A DNA stretch of 37,779 bases from NCBI GenBank assembly GCA_025351165.1, contig JANXWK010000028.1:1-37779 (forward strand), written 5' to 3'. A model generated the notes under the pieces. The model did not search any database. It worked only from the letters and a program-made list of their open reading frames with translations, and had not been told where the DNA came from. Position 1 is the stretch's first letter, and the number at the start of each line of letters is the position of its first letter. Source of the DNA: Hyphomicrobiales bacterium (GTDB lineage Bacteria > Pseudomonadota > Alphaproteobacteria > Rhizobiales > Beijerinckiaceae). Below are positions 8,371-15,498 of this stretch, in pieces. A program made the translations under genes and the position numbers.

Positions 8371-10158
8371 ATGAAACTTAAACGAGTAAGAATTAAAGGT
8401 TTTCAGTCATTTGAAGATTCAGGAGATATGAATTTTGAACCTGGAATTAATCTGATTATTGGTCAAAATAATTCTGGAAAAAGCGCTTTTTTTAGAGCCT
8501 TGAAACATGATTTTCTTGATGACAGACATAAGAATGAGGATAAGTTTGAGCTGCATTTATTAGCTGAGCCAGCCATTGAGTTGTCTGTTGTTATACCTGG
8601 AGATGAACTCAAGAATGCAATTTTGAAGTTTGGTCAGCGAATATATTTTTCTAAAAGATTGGAGGAGTTAGAAAAGCTATTTTCAAAAGATTTAAACCAA
8701 ATAGACCTCACTCGACACTCAAAACATAATGATTTTAGTAGTGTTCTTTCCAATAAAGAGGCTTTCAATGGCGGACATAGCCATAGTTTTTGTGTAGGGC
8801 AACTAGCAAATGGAATATTAAATTTAACATATTGTGATTATCAAGAAGCATCACTATATCGACACACATATTCAGACGCTATGAAAACCTTTTGGCAGGA
8901 GGAACTCTTCTTTTTTGATGCAGAACGTTTAAAAATAGGGCAATCTTTACATGGGGTTCAAGAGAGGCTTGAACCTGATGCCTCCAATCTTCCAACTGTT
9001 TTAAATACGTTGCTGACAAATGATCGAGTGAAATTTGATAAGCTAGTTAGTTATTTAAAAGAGGTTTTTTCAACAATAGGCAATATTACTGTGCCACCAA
9101 GTGAACCTAACCAAGTTGAGATTCGTGTTTTTGCTACAGAGGATATGTCCAACAGGGCTTTGAGTTTTTCACTTCTGCAAAGCGGGACAGGTGTTGCGCA
9201 GGCTTTAGCCATTTTGACAGCTATCATGACATTGGACACAGCCATTATCATGATTGATGAAATTAACAGTTTTCTGCATCCTGCCGCTATGAAAGCACTT
9301 TTGCGCATTATTCAAACTGAGTATGCGCATCATCAATATATTATTTCAACACATGCACTGGATGTTATTTCATATAGCAATCCAAGCACTGTTCATCTAA
9401 TTCGCAAGACAGGCTACAAATCTATCGCTGAAAAAATTGATCTTAACACAATTGAAGACCTGAGAAATGTTGCAAGTCATTTAGGCGTGTCCATGTCGGA
9501 CGTATTTGCTGCTGATAAAGTTGTTTGGGTTGAAGGCCAAACAGAAGAGCTGTGTTTCCCTTACCTTTATCAAGAGTTTTTTGATAAAAGCCTTCCCAAA
9601 GGTATGTTAATCGTAGCTGTAAAAAATACAGGTGATTTTAACAGGAATAGGGATCGTAAACTTGTTTACGAAATTTATAAACAACTCTCGTCCGCATCTT
9701 CAAGTTTAACTGAAACAGTCGCGTTCAGCTTTGATTCAGAGCTGCTAAGTGACGCTGAAAAAGAAAAAATGAAGAGTGAATCAAAGAGTTTAATTCAATT
9801 CCTGCCAAGACGTCATTTTGAATGCTATCTTATTAATTCTGAAGCGATTAATGCATTTATTTGCTCAAAAAACTTTGATCTAACTGTGACGCCCACAGAT
9901 GTGGAAAAGAAGTTGAAAGAGCTTGGCAAGACCTTTGGCAAAAATTGGAATGAAATCATTGAAGATGAAAACTGGCTATGCGTTGTAGATGCTGCAAATC
10001 TGATAGATGCTGTTTGTAGTGCGCTTTCTGGTGAGAAAGTTAGATTTAACAAGAAAAACGATAGTCTGTTTTTGCTCAAACACATACTGAAAAATAAAAA
10101 AGAGAGCCTTCAAGAATTGGCAGATTATGTGCATGGTTTGGTAGAGAAAAAGACTTAA
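8371..10158 (+). CDS. OLD-like AAA ATPase with C-terminal TOPRIM nuclease-like domain
   Basis: Protein of 595 aa. The N-terminal SMC/RecF-like ATPase has Walker A GQNNSGKS (31-38), a signature-like SLLQSGTGVAQA, Walker B AIIMIDEINSFLHP near 290-300, and an H-loop ISTHALDVI near 325. The second half begins with VVWVEGQTEE (Glu near 388), the first TOPRIM acidic motif, then FSFDSELLS near 452 in the place of the DxD motif, then LPRRHFECYLI, typical of OLD-family proteins. Such proteins are ATP-regulated nucleases, often anti-phage. The GajB/UvrD-like helicase of Gabija systems is absent. The gene is much more AT-rich than pepF and carries no obvious partner, which suggests acquisition by transfer. 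Whether it cuts DNA is inferred from family, and the second TOPRIM motif is DxE rather than DxD. Confidence 0.85.
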   Translation: MKLKRVRIKGFQSFEDSGDMNFEPGINLIIGQNNSGKSAFFRALKHDFLDDRHKNEDKFELHLLAEPAIELSVVIPGDELKNAILKFGQRIYFSKRLEELEKLFSKDLNQIDLTRHSKHNDFSSVLSNKEAFNGGHSHSFCVGQLANGILNLTYCDYQEASLYRHTYSDAMKTFWQEELFFFDAERLKIGQSLHGVQERLEPDASNLPTVLNTLLTNDRVKFDKLVSYLKEVFSTIGNITVPPSEPNQVEIRVFATEDMSNRALSFSLLQSGTGVAQALAILTAIMTLDTAIIMIDEINSFLHPAAMKALLRIIQTEYAHHQYIISTHALDVISYSNPSTVHLIRKTGYKSIAEKIDLNTIEDLRNVASHLGVSMSDVFAADKVVWVEGQTEELCFPYLYQEFFDKSLPKGMLIVAVKNTGDFNRNRDRKLVYEIYKQLSSASSSLTETVAFSFDSELLSDAEKEKMKSESKSLIQFLPRRHFECYLINSEAINAFICSKNFDLTVTPTDVEKKLKELGKTFGKNWNEIIEDENWLCVVDAANLIDAVCSALSGEKVRFNKKNDSLFLLKHILKNKKESLQELADYVHGLVEKKT

Positions 10159-10281
10159 TCAAGCCAGTTCCATACGCAGTTTTCTTGCCACCGCAGTTGC
10201 GGCGCGGCGCAATGCGCTGAACGTTACGAAAAGGTTGTTGGGATCAAGCAAATGATCCAACTGGCGGCGGTCTGTTTTCAT
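10159..10281 (-). CDS. short hypothetical ORF (40 aa), possibly a gene remnant
   Basis: Minus-strand ORF from ATG 10281 to TGA 10159, starting MKTDRRQLDHLLDPNNLF and ending ATAVARKLRMELA. It is Arg/Ala-rich and its composition is closer to the GC-rich core genes than to the adjacent OLD-like gene. The frame stays open a few codons upstream (AYVSKAAR) before a stop inside the flanking repeat, so it may be the tail of a gene interrupted when the repeat or the OLD-like gene arrived. I recognise no family and see no Shine-Dalgarno. Confidence 0.3.
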   Translation of the reverse strand: MKTDRRQLDHLLDPNNLFVTFSALRRAATAVARKLRMELA

Positions 10282-10310
10282 GCGTGCAGCCTTAGATACA
10301 TACGCAGGTC

Positions 10311-10398
10311 GTCATGCCCGCGCTTGACGCGGGTATCCACGTCTTTTTGAAATAGTAAACCACAAGACGTGGATACGCGGATCAAGTCCGCGCATAAC
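10311..10398. repeat. palindromic repeat element, two long arms
   Basis: Arms at 10311-10345 and 10364-10398 are near-perfect inverted copies of about 35 bases. Each arm also holds its own small hairpin (CCCGCGCTTGACGCGGG in the left arm). The outer part of the right arm, in reverse complement, recurs exactly over 32 bases at 24991-25022. One reading encodes the MRGLDPRIHVL-type peptide seen wherever this repeat family occurs in alphaproteobacteria. It could fold as a strong stem in RNA from either strand. Confidence 0.85.
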
Positions 10399-10435
10399 GG
10401 CTGTGCATAAAAAATTCATTATTCTGAATTTTTGA

Positions 10436-10441
10436 TATAAT
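10436..10441 (+). promoter_or_regulatory. candidate -10 box
   Basis: Perfect TATAAT, 38 bases before the ATG of the small membrane protein gene. No convincing -35 box with 16-18 base spacing is seen, so this is tentative. Confidence 0.3.
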
Positions 10442-10479
10442 AAGTGTTGAATCAGCAAGTTATAAAATAGGTTCACACA

Positions 10480-10671
10480 ATGAAACGCATTCTGCTGATT
10501 GCAGGCACAGTATCCATAGCGGTTGGGTTGCTCTGGATAGGGCAAGGCACGGGGTATTTTCCCTATCCACAGCAAAGCTTTATGATTAGCCAAACGCCGT
10601 GGGCGTATTATGGCGGGGCATTGGCGGCTTTTGGGGTGGGGCTGGTTTTATTGTCGAAGAGGTTGAATTAA
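10480..10671 (+). CDS. small two-helix membrane protein
   Basis: Protein of 63 aa with two hydrophobic helices: ILLIAGTVSIAVGLLWIG (about 4-21) and YYGGALAAFGVGLVLLS (about 43-59). A conserved-looking connecting loop GTGYFPYPQQSFMISQTPW lies between them. Small proteins with this WIGQGTGYFPYP loop are familiar as uncharacterised proteins in proteobacteria; I know no function. The second helix ends in a basic tail (KRLN), predicting a cytoplasmic C-terminus. The ribosome site is weak. It sits between the palindromic repeat and the toxin gene, which converges on it with 6 bases between the ends. Confidence 0.75.
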   Translation: MKRILLIAGTVSIAVGLLWIGQGTGYFPYPQQSFMISQTPWAYYGGALAAFGVGLVLLSKRLN

Positions 10672-10677
10672 TTAGCT

Positions 10678-11073
10678 TTATTTCACCTCTACCTCAACAT
10701 TTGCCCGCAACCAAGCCACCAGCTCATCCTCGCTCATATCGCCACCAGAGAGTTTGAGCATCATAATAACACCCTCAACATTGCTTGAGTTAAGTTTGTA
10801 GCCATTTAGCTCAATAAATAATTCCATTGCCACAGCAACAATGCGTTTATTTCCATCAATAAAGGGATGGTTTTTAGCCAAGCCATAGGCATAGGCAGCA
10901 GCTAATGTGCAAATATCTGCATCACTGTTACAGGCGGCAGCATTTTGTGGTCGGATGAGAGCTGATTGCAATAATCCTTCATCACGCAAACCAGAGCCGC
11001 CACCATGTTCAGCCAATTGCTCGTCATGAACGGCTATAACCATGCGCTGTTCGATCCAAATAAAGGCACTCAT
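10678..11073 (-). CDS. doc: Doc family (Fic-fold) toxin of a toxin-antitoxin pair
   Basis: Protein of 131 aa with the Fic/Doc catalytic motif HPFIDGNKR and the following helix VAVAMELFIELNG. The N-terminal IEQRMVIAVHDEQLAEHGG and GLRDEGLLQSALIRPQ are the usual Doc features. Doc toxins phosphorylate EF-Tu and stop translation. The start overlaps the antitoxin stop by 4 bases (ATGA), the standard arrangement for coupled toxin-antitoxin genes. All motif residues appear intact, so the toxin may be active. Confidence 0.9.
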   Translation of the reverse strand: MSAFIWIEQRMVIAVHDEQLAEHGGGSGLRDEGLLQSALIRPQNAAACNSDADICTLAAAYAYGLAKNHPFIDGNKRIVAVAMELFIELNGYKLNSSNVEGVIMMLKLSGGDMSEDELVAWLRANVEVEVK

Positions 11074-11312
11074 TTGGCAAGCTCTCGCAACATGTCATAA
11101 CGCTCTTTCATGATGCGGCGAGCGATTTTCATTTGATGTTCAAACTCAGGGTCTGATTTTGTCACATTGTAACCATCGGGAGAACGGCTTAAGTATATTT
11201 TGTCACCTCTTTCGACGTTCAAATCAGCAAGCACTTCTTTTGGCAGAACAACTCCAAGCGAATTGCCGATCTGGGTGATTTTTAGGGTTTTGTAATCGGG
11301 TTTATCGGGCAT
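11070..11312 (-). CDS. AbrB/MazE-type antitoxin
   Basis: Protein of 80 aa with a SpoVT/AbrB swapped-hairpin DNA-binding domain: LKITQIGNSLGVVLPKEVL then LNVERGDKIYLSRSPDGY. The basic/helical C-terminus (HQMKIARRIMKERYDMLREL) should wrap the toxin. Classical Doc partners are Phd-fold, but AbrB-type antitoxins with Doc are also known. The ribosome site (AAGGAG on the minus strand) lies in the middle of a perfect inverted repeat, consistent with autoregulation. Confidence 0.88.
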   Translation of the reverse strand: MPDKPDYKTLKITQIGNSLGVVLPKEVLADLNVERGDKIYLSRSPDGYNVTKSDPEFEHQMKIARRIMKERYDMLRELAK

Positions 11313-11333
11313 AACATAACTCCTTATGTTATG
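11310..11333. promoter_or_regulatory. inverted repeat over the antitoxin start: probable operator
   Basis: Perfect 10-base arms CATAACATAA (11310-11319) and TTATGTTATG (11324-11333) around CTCC. It covers the Shine-Dalgarno and ATG of the antitoxin gene. Position and symmetry fit the binding site of a dimeric AbrB-type antitoxin, giving autorepression; as RNA the same sequence could also mask the ribosome site. Confidence 0.6.
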
Positions 11334-11336
11334 ACT

Positions 11337-11350
11337 AATGTAATTACATT
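11337..11350. promoter_or_regulatory. second palindrome between divergent genes
   Basis: AATGTAATTACATT is a perfect 14-base palindrome, 3 bases past the inverted repeat and 17 bases before the ATG of the ABC1-like gene. It could be a second antitoxin or regulator site acting on both divergent genes. AT-rich palindromes arise easily by chance, so this is tentative. Confidence 0.35.
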
Positions 11351-11367
11351 TATAGGTTTCGTCAAAT

Positions 11368-12726
11368 ATGTCTGATTTGGAAAAAAACCGTTTTTCTGCA
11401 CGGGCTGCGCGCTACGCCTCTGTTGGGGCCAATCTGACTGGCGTTGCAGCGCGGATTGCCGGGGCAAAACTGTTTGGCACATCCAAGATGGATGCATCCA
11501 ACGCTGCCAGCCTTATGCAGGCTTTGGGCGGTCTTAAAGGCCCGATTATGAAAGTAGCACAGCTGCTTGCGACCATCCCCGATGTTCTGCCGCCTGAATA
11601 TGCTGAAGAACTGCAAAAGCTGCAATCTGATGCGCCTCCAATGGGATGGACGTTTGTCAAACGCCGCATGATGGCTGAGCTTGGTGAAAACTGGCAGGAG
11701 CGTTTTGGATCGTTCGACAAAAATCCTTCAGCGGCGGCATCCTTGGGCCAAGTGCACCGTGCTACGACATTAGAGGGGCAAAATATTGCCTGCAAGCTGC
11801 AATATCCTGATATGCAATCTGCTGTTGAGGCGGATATTAAACAATTACAGGTACTTTTTGCACTTCATCGCCAAATGGATAAAGCGATTGATACACGCGA
11901 GATTTTCAAGGAAATATCCGAGCGCGTACGTGAGGAACTTGATTATTATCAAGAGGCAAAAAATGCAAAGCTTTATGCTTATATACTGCGTGATGAGCCT
12001 TTGGTGCGTGTACCAGATATGCATGATGATCTTTCAACGCGTAGATTACTGACGCTCAACTGGCTCGAAGGCAACAAGATTTTAGGCTATAAAGAACACG
12101 ATCAATCAACACGCAATCTTATTTCTACAGCGATGTTTCAAGCCTGGTGGCAGCCATTATCCAGCTATGGTGTCATTCATGGCGATCCGCATTTGGGCAA
12201 TTACACAGTTTTTGAAGAAAATGGGCAAGCGGCTGGCATAAATCTGCTGGATTATGGTTGCGTGAGAGTTTTCCCTCCCAAATTCGTAGCAGGTGTTGTT
12301 GATCTTTATTATGGGCTTTTACATAGTGAACGAGCGCGTATTGTTCAAGCTTATGAAAGCTGGGGCTTCAAAAGCCTTAGTAATGATTTGATTGATGTGC
12401 TGAATATATGGGCTAAATTCATCTTTGGGCCATTGCTGGATGACCGTATACGCACTATTGCCGATGGTGTTAGCCCTGCTGAGTATGGACGGCGCGAGGC
12501 TTTTGAGGTTCATCAGGCTTTGAAGAAAAAAGGCCCTGTAACCGTACCGCGCGAATTTGTATTCATGGATCGCGCCGCAATTGGTTTAGGCGGTGTGTTT
12601 TTACACCTCAAGGCAGAATTGAATTTTTATGATTTATTCAACACTGCCATTGAAGGATTTTCGTTAGAAACGCTCAGCCTGAAACAGGCTGAAGCGCTTG
12701 ATTTAGCCGGGTTGCTGAATAGCTGA
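11368..12726 (+). CDS. ABC1/UbiB (AarF/ADCK) family atypical kinase
   Basis: Protein of 452 aa of the ABC1 family, whose members (UbiB, COQ8) support ubiquinone synthesis. Visible motifs: SAAASLGQVHRA, the family's Ala-rich loop; CKLQYP with the catalytic Lys; an EEL motif (REELDYYQEAKNA); HGDPHLGNYTVF in the catalytic loop; LLDYG in place of DFG. The usual KxGQ motif reads KVAQ here (GPIMKVAQLLATIPDVLPPEY). It has no C-terminal membrane helices like those of canonical UbiB, so it is better called ABC1-like. Its 3' end overlaps the Tim44-like gene by 24 bases in convergent orientation. Confidence 0.88.
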   Translation: MSDLEKNRFSARAARYASVGANLTGVAARIAGAKLFGTSKMDASNAASLMQALGGLKGPIMKVAQLLATIPDVLPPEYAEELQKLQSDAPPMGWTFVKRRMMAELGENWQERFGSFDKNPSAAASLGQVHRATTLEGQNIACKLQYPDMQSAVEADIKQLQVLFALHRQMDKAIDTREIFKEISERVREELDYYQEAKNAKLYAYILRDEPLVRVPDMHDDLSTRRLLTLNWLEGNKILGYKEHDQSTRNLISTAMFQAWWQPLSSYGVIHGDPHLGNYTVFEENGQAAGINLLDYGCVRVFPPKFVAGVVDLYYGLLHSERARIVQAYESWGFKSLSNDLIDVLNIWAKFIFGPLLDDRIRTIADGVSPAEYGRREAFEVHQALKKKGPVTVPREFVFMDRAAIGLGGVFLHLKAELNFYDLFNTAIEGFSLETLSLKQAEALDLAGLLNS

Positions 12727-13728
12727 TAACTTCCAGCTTCCAGCAACAGGGCGAGCAAACGTCCAAAGTTCAGTAGCCTCCTGAGGACCGTTATTATAGC
12801 TTGCAACCGGCTTTTGACTAGCACGATCCAGCATTACATCATTAAGGGCAAAGCGCATTGCAACTGTTGCGTAATCCACGCCTGGCTCGCCCCAGCTCTC
12901 AGACAGATCACCCTGCAAAAGCTTGACGTCTGTAATGTGGTTGACCCAACCTTTGCGGGCATTTTCTGCAAGCTCATCAATAAAGTATGTAGCCATCTCA
13001 GGTGTGGTTAATGCTCGAATAGCATTCATATTTTCTGCGCTGTAGCCTATTTGAATGTCATTCAGCAGTTTTTCAAATGTTGCGAAATCAGCTGGACCAA
13101 CTTGCACTGGACGATTTGTTTCAGGGCGGGGTGGAGCGTTACCACTGACATTTGCCATGGTGCCGACTGAATGTGTGCCACCAAGATTTACAGCCTCACG
13201 GCGCATGTTGTTTGGCGTTGCTGTTGCTGGCGTTGAACGAGAGCGAAACCAGCGAATGGCCAGTATTACAATTCCGGCCAGAAGGGCAATCTGCAAAGCC
13301 ATACCGATAAAGGACATGAGACCACCAAGTCCACCGGCAAAGCCGTTACCAAGAACAGCGCCAAGTAAACCAGCGCCGAGCAAGCCAGCCATCATGCCTG
13401 TGCCAAAACGTGGCCTTGCGGCAGCAGCGGGAGCGGGAGCTGCAGCTTGCGATGCGCCTAGACCTGCCGAAGGTGTAGCTGTTGATGGGGCAGATGGTGC
13501 TGGCGTTGCACTACGCTCCATGGGAGCAGCAGGGCGCGGCGCAGTTGGTGTGGATGCTGGCGCAGAATAGGTGCGTGTGCCGCGACTGCCAGAGCTGCCG
13601 CCACCGCCTGGTTTTGCACTTATTTCCGCGGGGGCAGAAAAAGCCAAAACAAGAGCCAGAATTGGAGCTCCATTTTTAAATTTAAGCGACGTACTTTTTG
13701 AGCATCTATTCACAAGTTGTTTTTTCAT
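12703..13728 (-). CDS. Tim44-like domain protein, membrane-anchored
   Basis: Protein of 341 aa. An N-terminal hydrophobic stretch (APILALVLAFSAPAEISA) looks like a signal sequence. A Gly/Ser/Pro/Ala-rich low-complexity region follows, then a membrane segment (MSFIGMALQIALLAGIVILAIRWF), then a C-terminal Tim44-like domain (FEKLLNDIQIGYSAENMNAI ... WVNHITDVKLLQGD ... TELWTFARP). Alphaproteobacterial Tim44-like proteins are relatives of the mitochondrial import motor subunit; their bacterial role is poorly known, perhaps in membrane protein complexes. A GGGAG ribosome site supports the start. Confidence 0.87.
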   Translation of the reverse strand: MKKQLVNRCSKSTSLKFKNGAPILALVLAFSAPAEISAKPGGGGSSGSRGTRTYSAPASTPTAPRPAAPMERSATPAPSAPSTATPSAGLGASQAAAPAPAAAARPRFGTGMMAGLLGAGLLGAVLGNGFAGGLGGLMSFIGMALQIALLAGIVILAIRWFRSRSTPATATPNNMRREAVNLGGTHSVGTMANVSGNAPPRPETNRPVQVGPADFATFEKLLNDIQIGYSAENMNAIRALTTPEMATYFIDELAENARKGWVNHITDVKLLQGDLSESWGEPGVDYATVAMRFALNDVMLDRASQKPVASYNNGPQEATELWTFARPVAGSWKLSAIQQPG

Positions 13729-14025
13729 AAGTTTTGCTGCTCCCTGTTACATTTAGTATAATAGACTATTAATGCATTATAAATAGTAAAATAAAGATGC
13801 TTGTACCAAGATAGTGTATAATTTGTTGGTGGGGCGCATAGTATATTCAGGTGCCAGTAGTTTTTTAAACAATATAAACTGCTAAAACTGTATTTTCTTA
13901 TTTTTTGTAAGGCTGGTGTAAGGTTGATGACTTAATACAGTCACAGAAAATATATATTGCACGTGCAGAGCTTTTTTGTTTTAAACGTTAACAATGTACT
14001 AACAATAAAAACATGGAGAATTACT
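13729..14025. other. AT-rich intergenic stretch between divergent genes
   Basis: About 300 bases with no gene. It should hold the promoters of the Tim44-like gene (minus) and the J-like protein gene (plus). A frame continuous with the plus-strand gene opens at a TTG at 13957, but no ribosome site supports starting there. I see no clear terminator or repeat. Confidence 0.5.
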
Positions 14026-15357
14026 GTGGTTGATAATACGAAACCAGTCAACGGGACTACTAAACCGACCATTATTAATAACGAAACTGCTGTATTCGAC
14101 CCCAACTCGCCACAGTTTAGATTAAAAAGCATATCAAAACATTTACAAGATCTCATAAATATATACAAAAGCGATAAATCTCCCTTTAATCGAGCAGATT
14201 TAAATGACCGTACCGCACATGCCAAATCTTTAATTAAAGAGGCTAATGCTAAAGGCGCAGACGTAAGCACAATAGCTTTAATAGAAAAACTCATAAACCA
14301 ATCAACGGTTTTATTAAAATCAAACGAAATTGCGTTTGGCAGATCAGCCAGCGTTCCACAGATTCCCTACATTCCACAAGTCAAATTAGCTCCGCTTCTT
14401 TTCCCAAAATCAGGAATCGGCGTTGTTGATGCTTTTTTAACCTTGCCCAATGGAGTGTCCATTGCTGGGACGGCCCTCACAGGTGGTGCGATCAATGGCC
14501 TGGCCAGCATTCCAAACGCTGGCTCAGGTTTAATCAATGGGATCATTAAAATACCCGCGAAAATCTATGATACTGTCAAACTTGTACAACCTAGAACAGG
14601 AGACACAAGCCTTGGCAGCTTTATCAATAATCCAGGTAAACACTATGTTTACAACAGAATGAACGAAGTTGTGCAGATACGCAAAAACAATAAACAACAA
14701 AAAGCTGAAGCTGAAATACAAAAGAAAAAAAAAGGCGATATTCCTTTTTATACAGAATCACTTTTTGGATGGATTGGAAATACAGGAGCGCAACTTTACG
14801 TAGGCGCCAAACTTTTTGGCAATGCACCTAAATCAGCCGCTAAACCAAAAGGTTTGCCTGGAACACCGTCTGCAAAGTCAAATGCGACATCAGGTTCACA
14901 GACACCTCCATCTGGTGGATCTCAAAAAGCTTCTGGTAGCTCTGGTAAAAATTCCAGCAAAAAAAATGCGGCCCCGGGGAATGGTGGGAATCAAGCTCCA
15001 GGAGGTTCAAACAAAGCTTCAGGCAAAGGTGCAAATCAGGCTACAGGGGGATCAGAAAAAGCAAATGGCGCCAACAAAAAAAATGGTGCGCAGCAGCCTC
15101 CCCAAATTATAGATATAAAACTTCAAGATTCACTGCAAAAACTTGGATTTAAACATAATCCTAATGTTAAACATACTGTTGGTGAAATTAATGCCGCATA
15201 CAAAAAACTTCAAAGAGAGCTTCATCCAGACCTTAACCCTACAAATGCTCAGGCTAACAAAGCAAGGCTAGTTGAAGTCAATAATGCATATGATTATCTT
15301 AAAGTTAAGTACGATATAAAAACTTTGCACCCAGATGCAGTTTTAGTTCCTAAATAA
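14026..15357 (+). CDS. leaderless AT-rich protein with C-terminal J-like (DnaJ) domain
   Basis: About 443 aa from a GTG at 14026, chosen because GGAG lies 7 bases before it; the longer TTG-started frame has no such site. No signal peptide. Regions: a helical N-terminus (1-105); a Gly/Ala-rich hydrophobic stretch near 130-195 (GVSIAGTALTGGAINGLAS); a Lys-rich helix (KNNKQQKAEAEIQKKKKGD); a Gly/Ser/Asn/Lys low-complexity linker about 266-360 with quasi-repeats (NQAPGGSNKASG, NQATGGSEKANG); and a C-terminal J-like domain about 366-430 with the HPD tripeptide at 400-402. J domains stimulate Hsp70 ATPases. The architecture is not that of DnaJ, CbpA or DjlA. I recognise no homologue of the rest. 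It could be a secreted effector or a cytoplasmic co-chaperone. Confidence 0.75.
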   Translation: MVDNTKPVNGTTKPTIINNETAVFDPNSPQFRLKSISKHLQDLINIYKSDKSPFNRADLNDRTAHAKSLIKEANAKGADVSTIALIEKLINQSTVLLKSNEIAFGRSASVPQIPYIPQVKLAPLLFPKSGIGVVDAFLTLPNGVSIAGTALTGGAINGLASIPNAGSGLINGIIKIPAKIYDTVKLVQPRTGDTSLGSFINNPGKHYVYNRMNEVVQIRKNNKQQKAEAEIQKKKKGDIPFYTESLFGWIGNTGAQLYVGAKLFGNAPKSAAKPKGLPGTPSAKSNATSGSQTPPSGGSQKASGSSGKNSSKKNAAPGNGGNQAPGGSNKASGKGANQATGGSEKANGANKKNGAQQPPQIIDIKLQDSLQKLGFKHNPNVKHTVGEINAAYKKLQRELHPDLNPTNAQANKARLVEVNNAYDYLKVKYDIKTLHPDAVLVPK

Positions 15358-15498
15358 GATTTTAGTTATTGTGCAACTCAGCTATTTTTTCGAGATGTCC
15401 GAAATTATAATCGCAGCTTAAAATTGCAAGTCTGTAATTTTAAAAACCTTTACAAAAATTTTATGCTTTAATTTGTTTAAAGCACATAGGATGAAAAC

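Noticed and set aside
10311-10593. Minus-strand ORF containing MRGLDPRIHVL
   Set aside because: It is the translation of the palindromic repeat plus the antisense of the small membrane protein gene, a frequent false gene in alphaproteobacteria.
13055-13570. 171-codon plus-strand ORF rich in Ala/Pro/Gly
   Set aside because: It is the complement of the low-complexity region of the Tim44-like gene; its composition mirrors that region and it has no start signal.
14824-15105. Repetitive Gly/Ser/Asn/Lys coding stretch considered as a DNA repeat array
   Set aside because: The repetition is degenerate at DNA level and is explained as a low-complexity protein linker.
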